NCBI GenBank assembly: GCA_030688105.1
Contig: JAUYIV010000102.1
Coordinates: forward strand, 1 to 5,982
Reading direction: 5' to 3'
DNA length: 5,982 bases
From: Actinomycetota bacterium
Lineage (GTDB): Bacteria; Actinomycetota; Acidimicrobiia; Spongiisociales; UBA11373
Part shown: piece by piece, positions 1 through 5,550 of the stretch
Position numbering within the stretch: the first letter of the stretch is position 1
Layout: each line of letters opens with the position of its first letter
The notes under the pieces: generated by a model
The model's database searches: none
Seen by the model: the letters and a program-made list of their open reading frames with translations, nothing else
What the model was told of the DNA's origin: nothing
Translations under genes and position numbers: made by a program

Positions 1-728
1 ACTGGTCGCGGCGCTATCACCCGGCGACCGTCGTCATCGCCGCGGCGGGCCACATCGAACACGATGAAGTCGTCGAGCTGGCCGCAGACCGCTTCGGGGG
101 TTGGGATGGAGTCGCGCCAGGCCGCGAACTCGCTCCGCCGACCCTCGAGGCGAACGCCCGGGTGGTCCGCCGTGACACCGAGCAGGCGCATCTGGTGATC
201 GGTGGCGAAGCACTCACCCGGGGCGACGACCGCCGATTCGCCTTCGGGATCCTGAATCACGTATTGGGCGGGGGGATGTCGAGCCGCCTCTTCCGGGAGA
301 TCCGGGAGGAGCGCGGCCTGGCATACGCGGTGTACGCCTTCCGAATGCCCTACGCCGATTCCGGGGCCTACGGCGTGTACGTCGGCACGACGCCCAGCCA
401 GACCGAGCAGGTGCTCCAGCTGGTCCGGGCCGAGCTGGGCCAGCTGGTCGAGTGGGGGATCACTTCCGAGGAGCTGGACCGCGCCAAGGGCAACATGAAG
501 GGCTCCCTGGCACTGTCGATGGAGGACACCAACAGCCGGATGGTGCGCCTGGGCCGTCACGAGCTCACCGGGGTCGAGCACCTCTCGCTCGACGAGACGG
601 TGGCCAGCATCGAGGCGGTGACCCTCGAGGACGTCCATGCCGTCGCCAAGGAGGTCTACTCCGGTCCCCACGTGATCGGGGCGGTCGGGCCATTCAACGC
701 GCCGGATCTGGAGCCGTTCTTGGCATGA
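1..728 (+). CDS. M16 family (insulinase/pitrilysin-like) peptidase, C-terminal part, 5' truncated by window
   Basis: The reading frame is open from base 3 to the TGA at 726-728, giving about 241 residues; the start lies left of the window. The first residues (RYHPATVVIAAAGHI, then HDEVVELAADRF) match the end of the first M16 domain. A second domain follows. Around 264-335 it has the family's best conserved C-terminal block, GGGMSSRLF followed by IREERGLAYAV, as in processing-peptidase-like M16 proteins. The zinc-binding HxxEH motif belongs to the missing N-terminal domain, so catalytic competence cannot be judged. M16B proteins of this size (about 400-450 aa) usually cleave peptides in the cytosol. 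The stop overlaps the dapB start (ATGA), so the two genes are probably co-transcribed and translationally coupled. The family assignment is firm; the substrate is unknown. Confidence 0.93.
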   Translation, partial: WSRRYHPATVVIAAAGHIEHDEVVELAADRFGGWDGVAPGRELAPPTLEANARVVRRDTEQAHLVIGGEALTRGDDRRFAFGILNHVLGGGMSSRLFREIREERGLAYAVYAFRMPYADSGAYGVYVGTTPSQTEQVLQLVRAELGQLVEWGITSEELDRAKGNMKGSLALSMEDTNSRMVRLGRHELTGVEHLSLDETVASIEAVTLEDVHAVAKEVYSGPHVIGAVGPFNAPDLEPFLA

Positions 729-1486
729 CCCGCGTCGCCGTCTCCGGAGCCGGCGGCCGCATGGGCCGGATCGTCATGGAGGCTGTCTCCGGCGCCGACG
801 ACCTGGAGTTGGTGTCGGCATTCGACCCCTCGCACGCCGGCGAGACGATCTTCGGGGTCGTGGTCGCCTCGGATCCCACCGTCGTCGGCGAGGCCGACGT
901 GGTCGTCGAGTTCACCGTTCCCACGGTGGTCATGGCGAATCTCGCCGCCTGGCGGAACCTTGGGGTGCATGCGGTCGTCGGCACGTCGGGGTTCGACGCG
1001 GGCCGTCTCGAAGCACTACGGGAGCAGTGGGGCAGCGGACCGCCCAATTGCCTGGTCGTTCCCAACTTCTCGATCGGGGCGGTGCTGATGATGAAGTTCG
1101 CCGAGACGGCTGCCCCCCACTTCGCCGCATCGGAGATCATCGAGTTGCATCACGACGCCAAGGCCGATGCGCCATCGGGCACCGCCTTGACGACGGCGGC
1201 GCGCATCACTGCAGGGGGTGGGCGCCAGGACCGGAAGGCCCAGTCGGAGGAGCTGATCCCCGGATCGCGGGGCGCCGACGCCGGGCCGCGAATCCACTCT
1301 GTGCGGCTCCCCGGGTTGCTGGCTCATCAGGAGGTTCTTTTCGGTTCGGCGGGCGAGACCCTGACGATCCGCCACGACACCACCGACCGGGTGTCGTTCA
1401 TGCCGGGGGTGCTGCTGGCGATCCACGCGGTGGCCTCCCTCGAAGAACCGGTGACGGTGGGACTGGAGGGCTTGCTGGGGCTGTAG
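725..1486 (+). CDS. dapB: 4-hydroxy-tetrahydrodipicolinate reductase
   Basis: This 253-residue cytosolic enzyme reduces hydroxy-tetrahydrodipicolinate to tetrahydrodipicolinate with NAD(P)H in diaminopimelate/lysine synthesis. The N-terminus shows the Rossmann dinucleotide-binding loop VAVSGAGGRMGR (residues 4-15). EFTVP and VVGTSGF follow in the nucleotide-binding domain, and VPNFSIGAVLMM at the domain hinge. The signature ELHHDAKADAPSGTA contains the catalytic His142-His143 and Lys146. The C-terminal part (HSVRLPGLLAHQEVLFG, then TIRHDTTDR) is also typical. The length fits actinobacterial DapB (about 245-255 aa) rather than the longer E. coli enzyme. The ATG at 725 is chosen because it overlaps the upstream stop (ATGA) and sits directly before the Rossmann fold; the frame stays open further upstream, but that part only mirrors the peptidase gene. 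There is no strong Shine-Dalgarno sequence, so coupling to the upstream gene is likely. It is separated from dapA by two minus-strand genes. Confidence 0.97.
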   Translation: MTRVAVSGAGGRMGRIVMEAVSGADDLELVSAFDPSHAGETIFGVVVASDPTVVGEADVVVEFTVPTVVMANLAAWRNLGVHAVVGTSGFDAGRLEALREQWGSGPPNCLVVPNFSIGAVLMMKFAETAAPHFAASEIIELHHDAKADAPSGTALTTAARITAGGGRQDRKAQSEELIPGSRGADAGPRIHSVRLPGLLAHQEVLFGSAGETLTIRHDTTDRVSFMPGVLLAIHAVASLEEPVTVGLEGLLGL

Positions 1487-1497
1487 CCGCCTCCCCC

Positions 1498-1543
1498 TCA
1501 GAACGCCACCCGCCTCCCGCCTCCCGCCTCCCGCAATACAGAA
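1498..1543 (+). repeat. Left inverted repeat of element 1, with internal heptamer array
   Basis: Reads TCAGAACGC, then four 7-base units at 1507-1534 (CACCCGC once, CTCCCGC three times), then AATACAGAA. It is the reverse complement of 1959-2004 except at three positions. The variant unit is the outermost one here. Confidence 0.9.
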
Positions 1544-1906
1544 TCAGTTTCCTGTGTCGGAGAGCCGCTGGGAGAGTCGGGTGAGCATCGACCGAATCGC
1601 GGCGGCGTCGCACCCCAGCCGAGTGGCCTGTTCCCCGTCGAGATACCCCAGGTCGCTGGCGAGGATGAGGTGGTGTTCCGATTCGTTGGCGGATCCGGCG
1701 GCGTATCGGATGAACCGGGCGTAATCGACGTCGCTGGACCGTCCGGCTCCCTCGGCGATGTTCGCCCCGATCGATCCGGCGGCACGCCGCAGCTGAGCGG
1801 TCAGCCCGAATGCCTCTTCTGACGGGAACCCTGCGGTGGCTCGATAGACGTCGCGGGTGAAGCTCCGGGCCCGCTGCCAGACCTCGAGACGCTTGAAGTC
1901 ACGCAT
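1544..1906 (-). CDS. Four-helix-bundle protein, S23/23S rRNA intervening-sequence protein family (copy 1)
   Basis: A complete 120-residue protein beginning MRDFKRLEVWQRA and carrying the family hallmark NIAEGAGR at residues 49-56, then DYARFIRYAAGSANE and LILASDLGY. Four amphipathic helices are expected at roughly residues 10-28, 33-53, 60-87 and 92-117. The length is standard for the family (115-125 aa). Relatives are encoded in intervening sequences of 23S rRNA genes (Leptospira, Coxiella) and resemble the Avd accessory protein of diversity-generating retroelements; the general function is unknown, with nucleic-acid binding often suggested. The ATG at 1906 is the natural start, since MRDF/Y is the usual family N-terminus and copy 2 begins the same way. 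No Shine-Dalgarno sequence precedes it, and a promoter-like pair ends 6 bases upstream, so a leaderless mRNA is likely. It lies between inverted repeats and converges on dapB. Confidence 0.93.
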   Translation of the reverse strand: MRDFKRLEVWQRARSFTRDVYRATAGFPSEEAFGLTAQLRRAAGSIGANIAEGAGRSSDVDYARFIRYAAGSANESEHHLILASDLGYLDGEQATRLGCDAAAIRSMLTRLSQRLSDTGN

Positions 1907-1912
1907 CGAGGA

Positions 1913-1941
1913 GACATCTCAGATGCCGGGCACCGAGTCAA
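1913..1941 (-). promoter_or_regulatory. Putative leaderless promoter of four-helix-bundle copy 1
   Basis: On the minus strand, TTGACT (1936-1941) and GATGTC (1913-1918) are separated by 17 bases, and the second box ends 6 bases before the ATG. This would put transcription start at or next to the start codon. Copy 2 has exactly the same spacing. The -10 box is a poor match to consensus, so the call rests mainly on the shared geometry. Confidence 0.4.
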
Positions 1942-1958
1942 TACACCCATATCGGGAC

Positions 1959-2004
1959 TTCTGTATTGCCGGTGGCGGGAGGCGGGAGGCGGGAGGCGTT
2001 CTGA
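1959..2004 (-). repeat. Right inverted repeat of element 1, with internal heptamer array
   Basis: Read on the minus strand it is TCAGAACGC, three CTCCCGC units, one CACCGGC unit, then AATACAGAA. It matches the left repeat at 43 of 46 positions. Its variant unit is the innermost one, the opposite of the left repeat, which suggests units have been gained, lost or converted independently. It lies upstream of the promoter of copy 1. Confidence 0.9.
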
Positions 2005-2028
2005 TCCGAGCGAAGCTCCGATCAGAAC
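1998..2028 (-). terminator. Hairpin overlapping the stop codon of the thioredoxin-TPR gene
   Basis: Two 14-base arms (1998-2011 and 2015-2028) pair with a single C/C mismatch around a 3-base loop; the minus-strand apex reads GAGC-TTC-GCTC. The TGA of the thioredoxin-TPR gene (2022-2024) is within one arm. No T-run follows on either strand, so this is not a textbook intrinsic terminator, but actinobacterial terminators often lack one. Its distal arm is shared with the outer seven bases of the right inverted repeat of element 1. Confidence 0.5.
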
Positions 2029-2855
2029 AGTGCATTCGCCAGGGCGCGCCGGTAGGACACGGTGAGTGGATGGTCGGGCCCGAGCACCCCGAACACGTCG
2101 ACCATCGCCTGGCGCGCCGGCTCGCGCCGGTCGCCACCGGATCGCACCACCTCGAGAAGGCGGTCGAGTGCCGGCTCGTACTCGCCGCGGGCGGCGAGGG
2201 CCTGGCCGAGCTCCAGACGGGCCTTCTGGTCGCCGGGATCGGCGGCAAGCCTGCGTTCGATGTCCGAGAGGTCGATTTCCTGGGCGGCGGTGACCCGCGC
2301 CGCCGCCTCGAGCCGCTCGACCTCTGCGGTCCTGGGGAGCCTGCCGAGAAGGATGAGTGCCTCGTCGGTGTCACCCCGGGCGATCAGCAACGAGGCGAGT
2401 GCGGTGACCGCCTCGGGGTGATCGGGGACTCTCGACACGATGTCGCGGAGGACCGCTTCGGCGGCCAACTCGTCGCCTTCGAGCACCAGGTCGCGAGCCC
2501 GGTCGACCTGGCGGTCCTCTTCTGTGGGCAGGAGGTCCTCGACCCACTGACGGACCTGGGTCTCCGGTAGCGCCCCCATGAACTGCGCCGCCGGCTTGCC
2601 GTTCTTGAAGGCGATCACGCTTGGGATCGACTTGATGCCGAACTGCGCGGCGAGCTCCTGGTTGGCATCGACATCGATCTTCACCAGCTCGAAAGCACCA
2701 CCGAGGTCCTGCGCCACCTTCTCGAGTGTCGGGCCGAGCACCTTGCAGGGCCCGCACCACTCTGCCCAGAAGTCGACGACGACGGGCACCTCTCCACTCC
2801 GCTGGAGCACCTCGCGCCCGAAGTCCTGCTGATCGATGTCTTTGACGTGGTCCAT
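2022..2855 (-). CDS. ybbN: Thioredoxin-tetratricopeptide co-chaperone (YbbN/CnoX-like)
   Basis: This 277-residue cytosolic protein has an N-terminal thioredoxin domain (about residues 5-110) with a complete active site, WCGPCK (Trp33, Cys34, Cys37), and the cis-proline SIP (Pro78). The C-terminal part (about 115-277) is alpha-helical and TPR-like, with alternating small and large hydrophobic residues (for example AEAVLRDIVSRVPDHPEAV and ARLELGQALAARGEYEPAL). Length and layout match YbbN/CnoX (about 280 aa), a holdase and co-chaperone that passes clients to folding chaperones. E. coli CnoX has SxxC in place of the redox pair, whereas both cysteines are present here, so oxidoreductase activity is plausible. 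The ATG at 2855 places the thioredoxin fold at its usual distance. The gene diverges from dapA and interrupts the dapB-dapA order. The fold is certain; the physiological role is inferred from family. Confidence 0.92.
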   Translation of the reverse strand: MDHVKDIDQQDFGREVLQRSGEVPVVVDFWAEWCGPCKVLGPTLEKVAQDLGGAFELVKIDVDANQELAAQFGIKSIPSVIAFKNGKPAAQFMGALPETQVRQWVEDLLPTEEDRQVDRARDLVLEGDELAAEAVLRDIVSRVPDHPEAVTALASLLIARGDTDEALILLGRLPRTAEVERLEAAARVTAAQEIDLSDIERRLAADPGDQKARLELGQALAARGEYEPALDRLLEVVRSGGDRREPARQAMVDVFGVLGPDHPLTVSYRRALANALF

Positions 2856-2860
2856 CGTCT

Positions 2861-2866
2861 ATTAGA
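2861..2866 (-). promoter_or_regulatory. Possible -10 box of the thioredoxin-TPR gene
   Basis: TCTAAT on the minus strand ends 5 bases before the ATG at 2855, and there is no Shine-Dalgarno sequence, which suggests a leaderless transcript. No convincing -35 is visible. The 87-base gap 2856-2942 must hold promoters for both this gene and dapA; I cannot place the dapA promoter. Confidence 0.3.
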
Positions 2867-2931
2867 ACGATCCGTGGGGGTGTGGGATTCCAGGGTAGAC
2901 CCCAGCGTATTACCGTTCCCCGTGTCACCCC

Positions 2932-2937
2932 AGGAGA
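2932..2937 (+). promoter_or_regulatory. Ribosome binding site of dapA
   Basis: AGGAGA lies 5 bases before the ATG at 2943. It is the only strong Shine-Dalgarno sequence in the window and fixes the dapA start, although the frame is open upstream to 2847. Confidence 0.8.
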
Positions 2938-2942
2938 GAGTC

Positions 2943-3827
2943 ATGACCGCACCGTTCGGCCGTGTCCTCACGGCCATGATCACCCCCTTCGACCAGGACG
3001 GTGCCGTCGACCACGAGGCGGTGTGGGAGCTGGCGAAGCACCTCGTCGAGACCGGTTCGGAGGGCATCGTGGTCGCCGGGACCACGGGTGAGTCGCCCAC
3101 CCTCTCGGAGGACGAGAAGGTGGCGCTGTTCAGTGACGTGGTCGAGGCAGTCGGCGATCGTGCCGCGGTCCTCGGCGGCACGGGCACCTATGACACCGCC
3201 GAGTCCGTCCACCTGACGAAACGGGCATGCGAAGTGGGCTGCTCGGGCGTCATGGCGGTCACCCCCTACTACTCGCGGCCGCCGCAGCAGGGCCTGTTCG
3301 AGCACTTCACCGCCATCGCCGACGCCTCGTCGGTGCCGGTGTTGCTCTACAACATCCCCTCCCGAACCGGCCGTCTCATCGAGATCGAGACACTCGCCCG
3401 GCTGGCCGCCCACGAGCGCATCGTCGCGGTGAAGGACGCCGTCGGCGACCTCGCCTTCACAACGAACACCCGCCGGGCTTGCCCCGACGACTTCGCCATC
3501 TATTCGGGTGACGACATCCTCACCCTTCCGATGATGGCGGTGGGCGCAGTCGGGATCGTGTCGGTGGCGGCGCATCTCGCCGGTGAACAGGTGGCGGCGA
3601 TGGTCGCGGCGGCGGTATCCGGTGACTGGGAAGAGGCCCGCCGGCTGCATCTTGCTCTGGCGCCGTTGTTCGGGTCGCTGTTCGCGGAGCCCAACCCGAT
3701 CCCGGTGAAAGCCGCCCTCGACGCGATGTGGAGGCCGGTGGGCCGTCCGCGGCTGCCGCTGGTCGCCGCCTCGTCCGAGACCGTCGATCGCGTCAAGGAG
3801 GCGCTGGCCGCGGCCAGGAACGCATGA
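2943..3827 (+). CDS. dapA: 4-hydroxy-tetrahydrodipicolinate synthase
   Basis: This 294-residue TIM-barrel enzyme condenses pyruvate with aspartate semialdehyde, the committed step of diaminopimelate/lysine synthesis. Visible family features are TAMITPF near the N-terminus, the GTTGESPTLS loop (Thr47, Thr48), TPYYSRPPQ, YNIPSRTG with the catalytic Tyr136 and Arg141, and the Schiff-base lysine Lys164 in AVKDAVGD. The YSGDD segment and the C-terminal NPIPVKAAL helix region are also typical. The length matches the usual 290-300 aa. The ATG at 2943 is preferred because of the strong ribosome binding site and because MTAPFGRVLTA is a normal N-terminus; the codons from 2847 have no family similarity. 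It overlaps rnj by 4 bases (ATGA), giving a dapA-rnj operon. The partner enzyme dapB lies upstream on the same strand, separated by two minus-strand genes. Confidence 0.97.
   Translation: MTAPFGRVLTAMITPFDQDGAVDHEAVWELAKHLVETGSEGIVVAGTTGESPTLSEDEKVALFSDVVEAVGDRAAVLGGTGTYDTAESVHLTKRACEVGCSGVMAVTPYYSRPPQQGLFEHFTAIADASSVPVLLYNIPSRTGRLIEIETLARLAAHERIVAVKDAVGDLAFTTNTRRACPDDFAIYSGDDILTLPMMAVGAVGIVSVAAHLAGEQVAAMVAAAVSGDWEEARRLHLALAPLFGSLFAEPNPIPVKAALDAMWRPVGRPRLPLVAASSETVDRVKEALAAARNA
3816..3820 (+). promoter_or_regulatory. Weak ribosome binding site of rnj
   Basis: AGGAA lies 3 bases before the ATG at 3824 and, with the ATGA overlap, supports that start over in-frame codons further upstream. A stronger AAGGAGG at 3795-3801 is too far away (22 bases). 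Confidence 0.5.
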
Positions 3828-5455
3828 CGGTCAAGGTCTCCTTCCTCGGAGGGCTGGGCGACATCGGGCGCAACTGCGCTTCGCTCGAGATCGACGGCAA
3901 GTTGGCGCTGATCGATTGCGGGCTCATGTTTCCCGACGAGCACATGCTCGGTGTCGACCTCGTCCTGCCCGACTTCTCATCGGTGATGGCGCGCCCCGGC
4001 GACCTCGAGTGCGTGATCCTGACCCACGGTCACGAGGACCACGTCGGGGCACTCGCCTACTTCCTCCACGATCTCGACGTCCCGGTCTACGGGACCGCCC
4101 TGGCCATCGCGTTCGCCCGCTCGCGGATCGACGAGGTCGGGATACCGGCGGACCTCCGCGCGGTCGGGACCGGTGAGTGGGTGGCGCACGGTTCGTTTCG
4201 GTTCATGCTCATACCGGTGTCGCACTCGATCCCGCAGGGAGCCGGCATCGCCTTCGACACGCCCGAAGGGCTCGTCGTCCACAGCGGCGACTTCAAGCTC
4301 GATCCGACCCCGATCGACGGCGTGCCCACCGATCTGCCCGAGTTCGCCGACCTGGGTCGCCGCGGCGTGCGGCTGCTGCTGTCCGACAGCACCAATGCCG
4401 AGGTGCCGGGTTTCGTGCCTTCGGAGGCGAGCCTGGCCCAGCCGCTCTACGAGATCGTCGTCGAGACGAAGGGCCGGCTGGTCGCGGCCTGCTTCGCCAG
4501 CCATATCCATCGGGTGCAGCAGATCATCGATGCCGCCGTTGACGCCGGTCGATATGTCGGGCTCCTCGGCCGATCGATGGTGCGCAACGTGCCGACGGCG
4601 GAGTCGCTCGGCCTCATCGACATACCGTCCGATTCGATTCTGCCGATCGAGGAGCTGCTGCGGCTCCCGCCCGAGCAGACCGCGATCGTCTCCACCGGAA
4701 GCCAGGGGGAGCCGTTCTCGGCGCTGTCGCTGATGGCGGCCGGCGAGCACCGCTGGGTGAAGATCGGCGAGGGGGACACCGTCCTCATCTCGGCGCGGCC
4801 CATCCCGGGCAACGAGATGAAGGTCTCGCGGGTGATCAACGGCCTGCTGCGGCGCGGGGCAAGGGTGTTCCACGGCAACAACGCCCAGGTCCACGTTTCG
4901 GGGCACGCCGCCCGCGAGGAGCTCAAGACCTTCATCAACGTCGTCCGCCCGCGGGCGTTCGTGCCCATCCACGGCGAGTTCCGGCATCTCCGGGCTCATT
5001 CCGACCTCGCCGCCGAGATGAAGGTGCCCGAGGTCTTCCTGTGCGAGGACGGCGATGCGGTGGTGCTCGACGGCGGCGCGGCGCGCCTCGAGAAGGGCGC
5101 GGTGGCCGCGGCTCACGTGTATGTCGACGGGCTCGAGGTCGCCGGCTCGGTGCACGGGGTGATCCGTGACCGGAGGCACCTCGCCGAGGACGGCGTGGTC
5201 GTCGTCACCCTCGCCGTCGACGTGCGGACCGGGGAGATCATCCAGGGCCCGGACCTGGAGAGTCACGGCTTCATGGACGATCCGCAGGCGGTGTTCGAGA
5301 AGGCGGTCGTGGCCGTTGTCGACGTCCTCGGGACCATCGAGATCCCCGTGGACGCCGAGGCGATCGAGCGCCACGCCCGAAACACGGTCAACCGGGTGAT
5401 TGGCGCGGAGACGGGCAGAAAGCCGGTGGTGATCCCGGTGGTGCTGGAGGTGTAG
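3824..5455 (+). CDS. rnj: Ribonuclease J (metallo-beta-lactamase/beta-CASP ribonuclease)
   Basis: This 543-residue protein is an RNA-processing 5'-3' exoribonuclease and endoribonuclease of the cytosolic RNA decay machinery. It opens with VKVSFLGGLGDIGRN. The zinc site motif THGHEDHVGAL gives His68, His70, Asp72 and His73, and further ligands are expected at His134 (VSHSIP) and Asp156 (HSGDFKLD). The beta-CASP part includes LLSDSTNAE, CFASHIHR, STGSQGEP and HVSGHA. FVPIHGEFRHLRAH carries the last conserved histidines. The RNase J C-terminal domain follows (VVTLAVD, then ending HARNTVNRVIGAETGRKPVVIPVVLEV-like in the last 30 residues). Length agrees with the 550-560 aa family norm. The ATG at 3824 overlaps the dapA stop and starts at the conserved first strand. 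A long open frame on the other strand is only its shadow. Confidence 0.96.
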   Translation: MTVKVSFLGGLGDIGRNCASLEIDGKLALIDCGLMFPDEHMLGVDLVLPDFSSVMARPGDLECVILTHGHEDHVGALAYFLHDLDVPVYGTALAIAFARSRIDEVGIPADLRAVGTGEWVAHGSFRFMLIPVSHSIPQGAGIAFDTPEGLVVHSGDFKLDPTPIDGVPTDLPEFADLGRRGVRLLLSDSTNAEVPGFVPSEASLAQPLYEIVVETKGRLVAACFASHIHRVQQIIDAAVDAGRYVGLLGRSMVRNVPTAESLGLIDIPSDSILPIEELLRLPPEQTAIVSTGSQGEPFSALSLMAAGEHRWVKIGEGDTVLISARPIPGNEMKVSRVINGLLRRGARVFHGNNAQVHVSGHAAREELKTFINVVRPRAFVPIHGEFRHLRAHSDLAAEMKVPEVFLCEDGDAVVLDGGAARLEKGAVAAAHVYVDGLEVAGSVHGVIRDRRHLAEDGVVVVTLAVDVRTGEIIQGPDLESHGFMDDPQAVFEKAVVAVVDVLGTIEIPVDAEAIERHARNTVNRVIGAETGRKPVVIPVVLEV

Positions 5456-5459
5456 AAGC

Positions 5460-5509
5460 CTCCAGCCTCCAGCCTCCAGCCTCCAGCAAGAACGCTTCCA
5501 GCTTCCAGC
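5460..5509 (+). repeat. Heptanucleotide repeat array upstream of four-helix-bundle copy 2
   Basis: It begins 5 bases after the rnj stop codon. Four CTCCAGC units (5460-5487) are followed by a single A, then AGAACGC (5489-5495), two TTCCAGC units (5496-5509) and AA. The block AGAACGC-(YTCCMGC)n-AA matches both inverted repeats of element 1 in order, unit length and most bases, so this is probably the upstream end of a second element of the same kind. No hairpin terminator for rnj is seen here. Confidence 0.85.
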
Positions 5510-5515
5510 AAGGCC

Positions 5516-5544
5516 TTTACTTGGGTCGGCTCGTATGGGATATC
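5516..5544 (+). promoter_or_regulatory. Putative leaderless promoter of four-helix-bundle copy 2
   Basis: TTTACT (5516-5521) and GATATC (5539-5544) are 17 bases apart, and the second box ends 6 bases before the ATG at 5551. Spacer length and distance to the start are identical to copy 1, although the spacer sequences differ. No Shine-Dalgarno sequence is present. Confidence 0.4.
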
Positions 5545-5550
5545 TGTCTG

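Larger units (their letters stand above)
1498..2004. mobile_element. 507-bp inverted-repeat-bounded single-gene element (four-helix-bundle cassette)
   Basis: Two 46-base inverted repeats (1498-1543 and 1959-2004) match at 43 of 46 positions and enclose one complete minus-strand gene and its apparent promoter, with almost nothing else. The gene's stop codon (1544-1546) directly abuts the left repeat. The element starts 11 bases after the dapB stop and ends inside the hairpin that follows the thioredoxin-TPR gene. Homology between the two ends stops sharply outside 1498 and 2004. No transposase and no clear target-site duplication are seen. The layout resembles the rRNA intervening sequences of some bacteria, which can encode the same protein family within a stem-forming repeat, but this one is intergenic. 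That it moves is inference; the repeat structure is directly visible. Confidence 0.6.

Noticed and set aside
452..1486. A longer dapB with an upstream start
   Set aside because: The extra 91 codons are the out-of-frame reading of the M16 gene; the Rossmann fold begins right after the ATG at 725.
1498..2004. Conventional insertion sequence or a diversity-generating retroelement with Avd
   Set aside because: No transposase, reverse transcriptase, or template/variable repeat pair is present in the window; only the Avd-like fold family is shared.
1857..2570. A 237-codon plus-strand open frame across the element end and the thioredoxin-TPR gene
   Set aside because: It is antisense to two recognisable genes and crosses the inverted repeat; its low-complexity GGRREAGG stretch is just translated heptamers.
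2856..2942. Riboswitch (for example a lysine riboswitch) upstream of dapA
   Set aside because: The 87-base gap is too short for a lysine riboswitch and shows no convincing aptamer or terminator structure.
2925..3650. A 241-codon minus-strand open frame across dapA
   Set aside because: Shadow of dapA; no family features and no ribosome binding site.
3977..5374. A 465-codon open frame on the minus strand across rnj
   Set aside because: It is antisense to a full-length, motif-complete RNase J, is rich in His/Arg/Asp as expected for the reverse of GC-rich codons, and has no recognisable domain.
5460..5509. CRISPR-like array
   Set aside because: Units are 7 bases with no spacers, and there are no cas genes.
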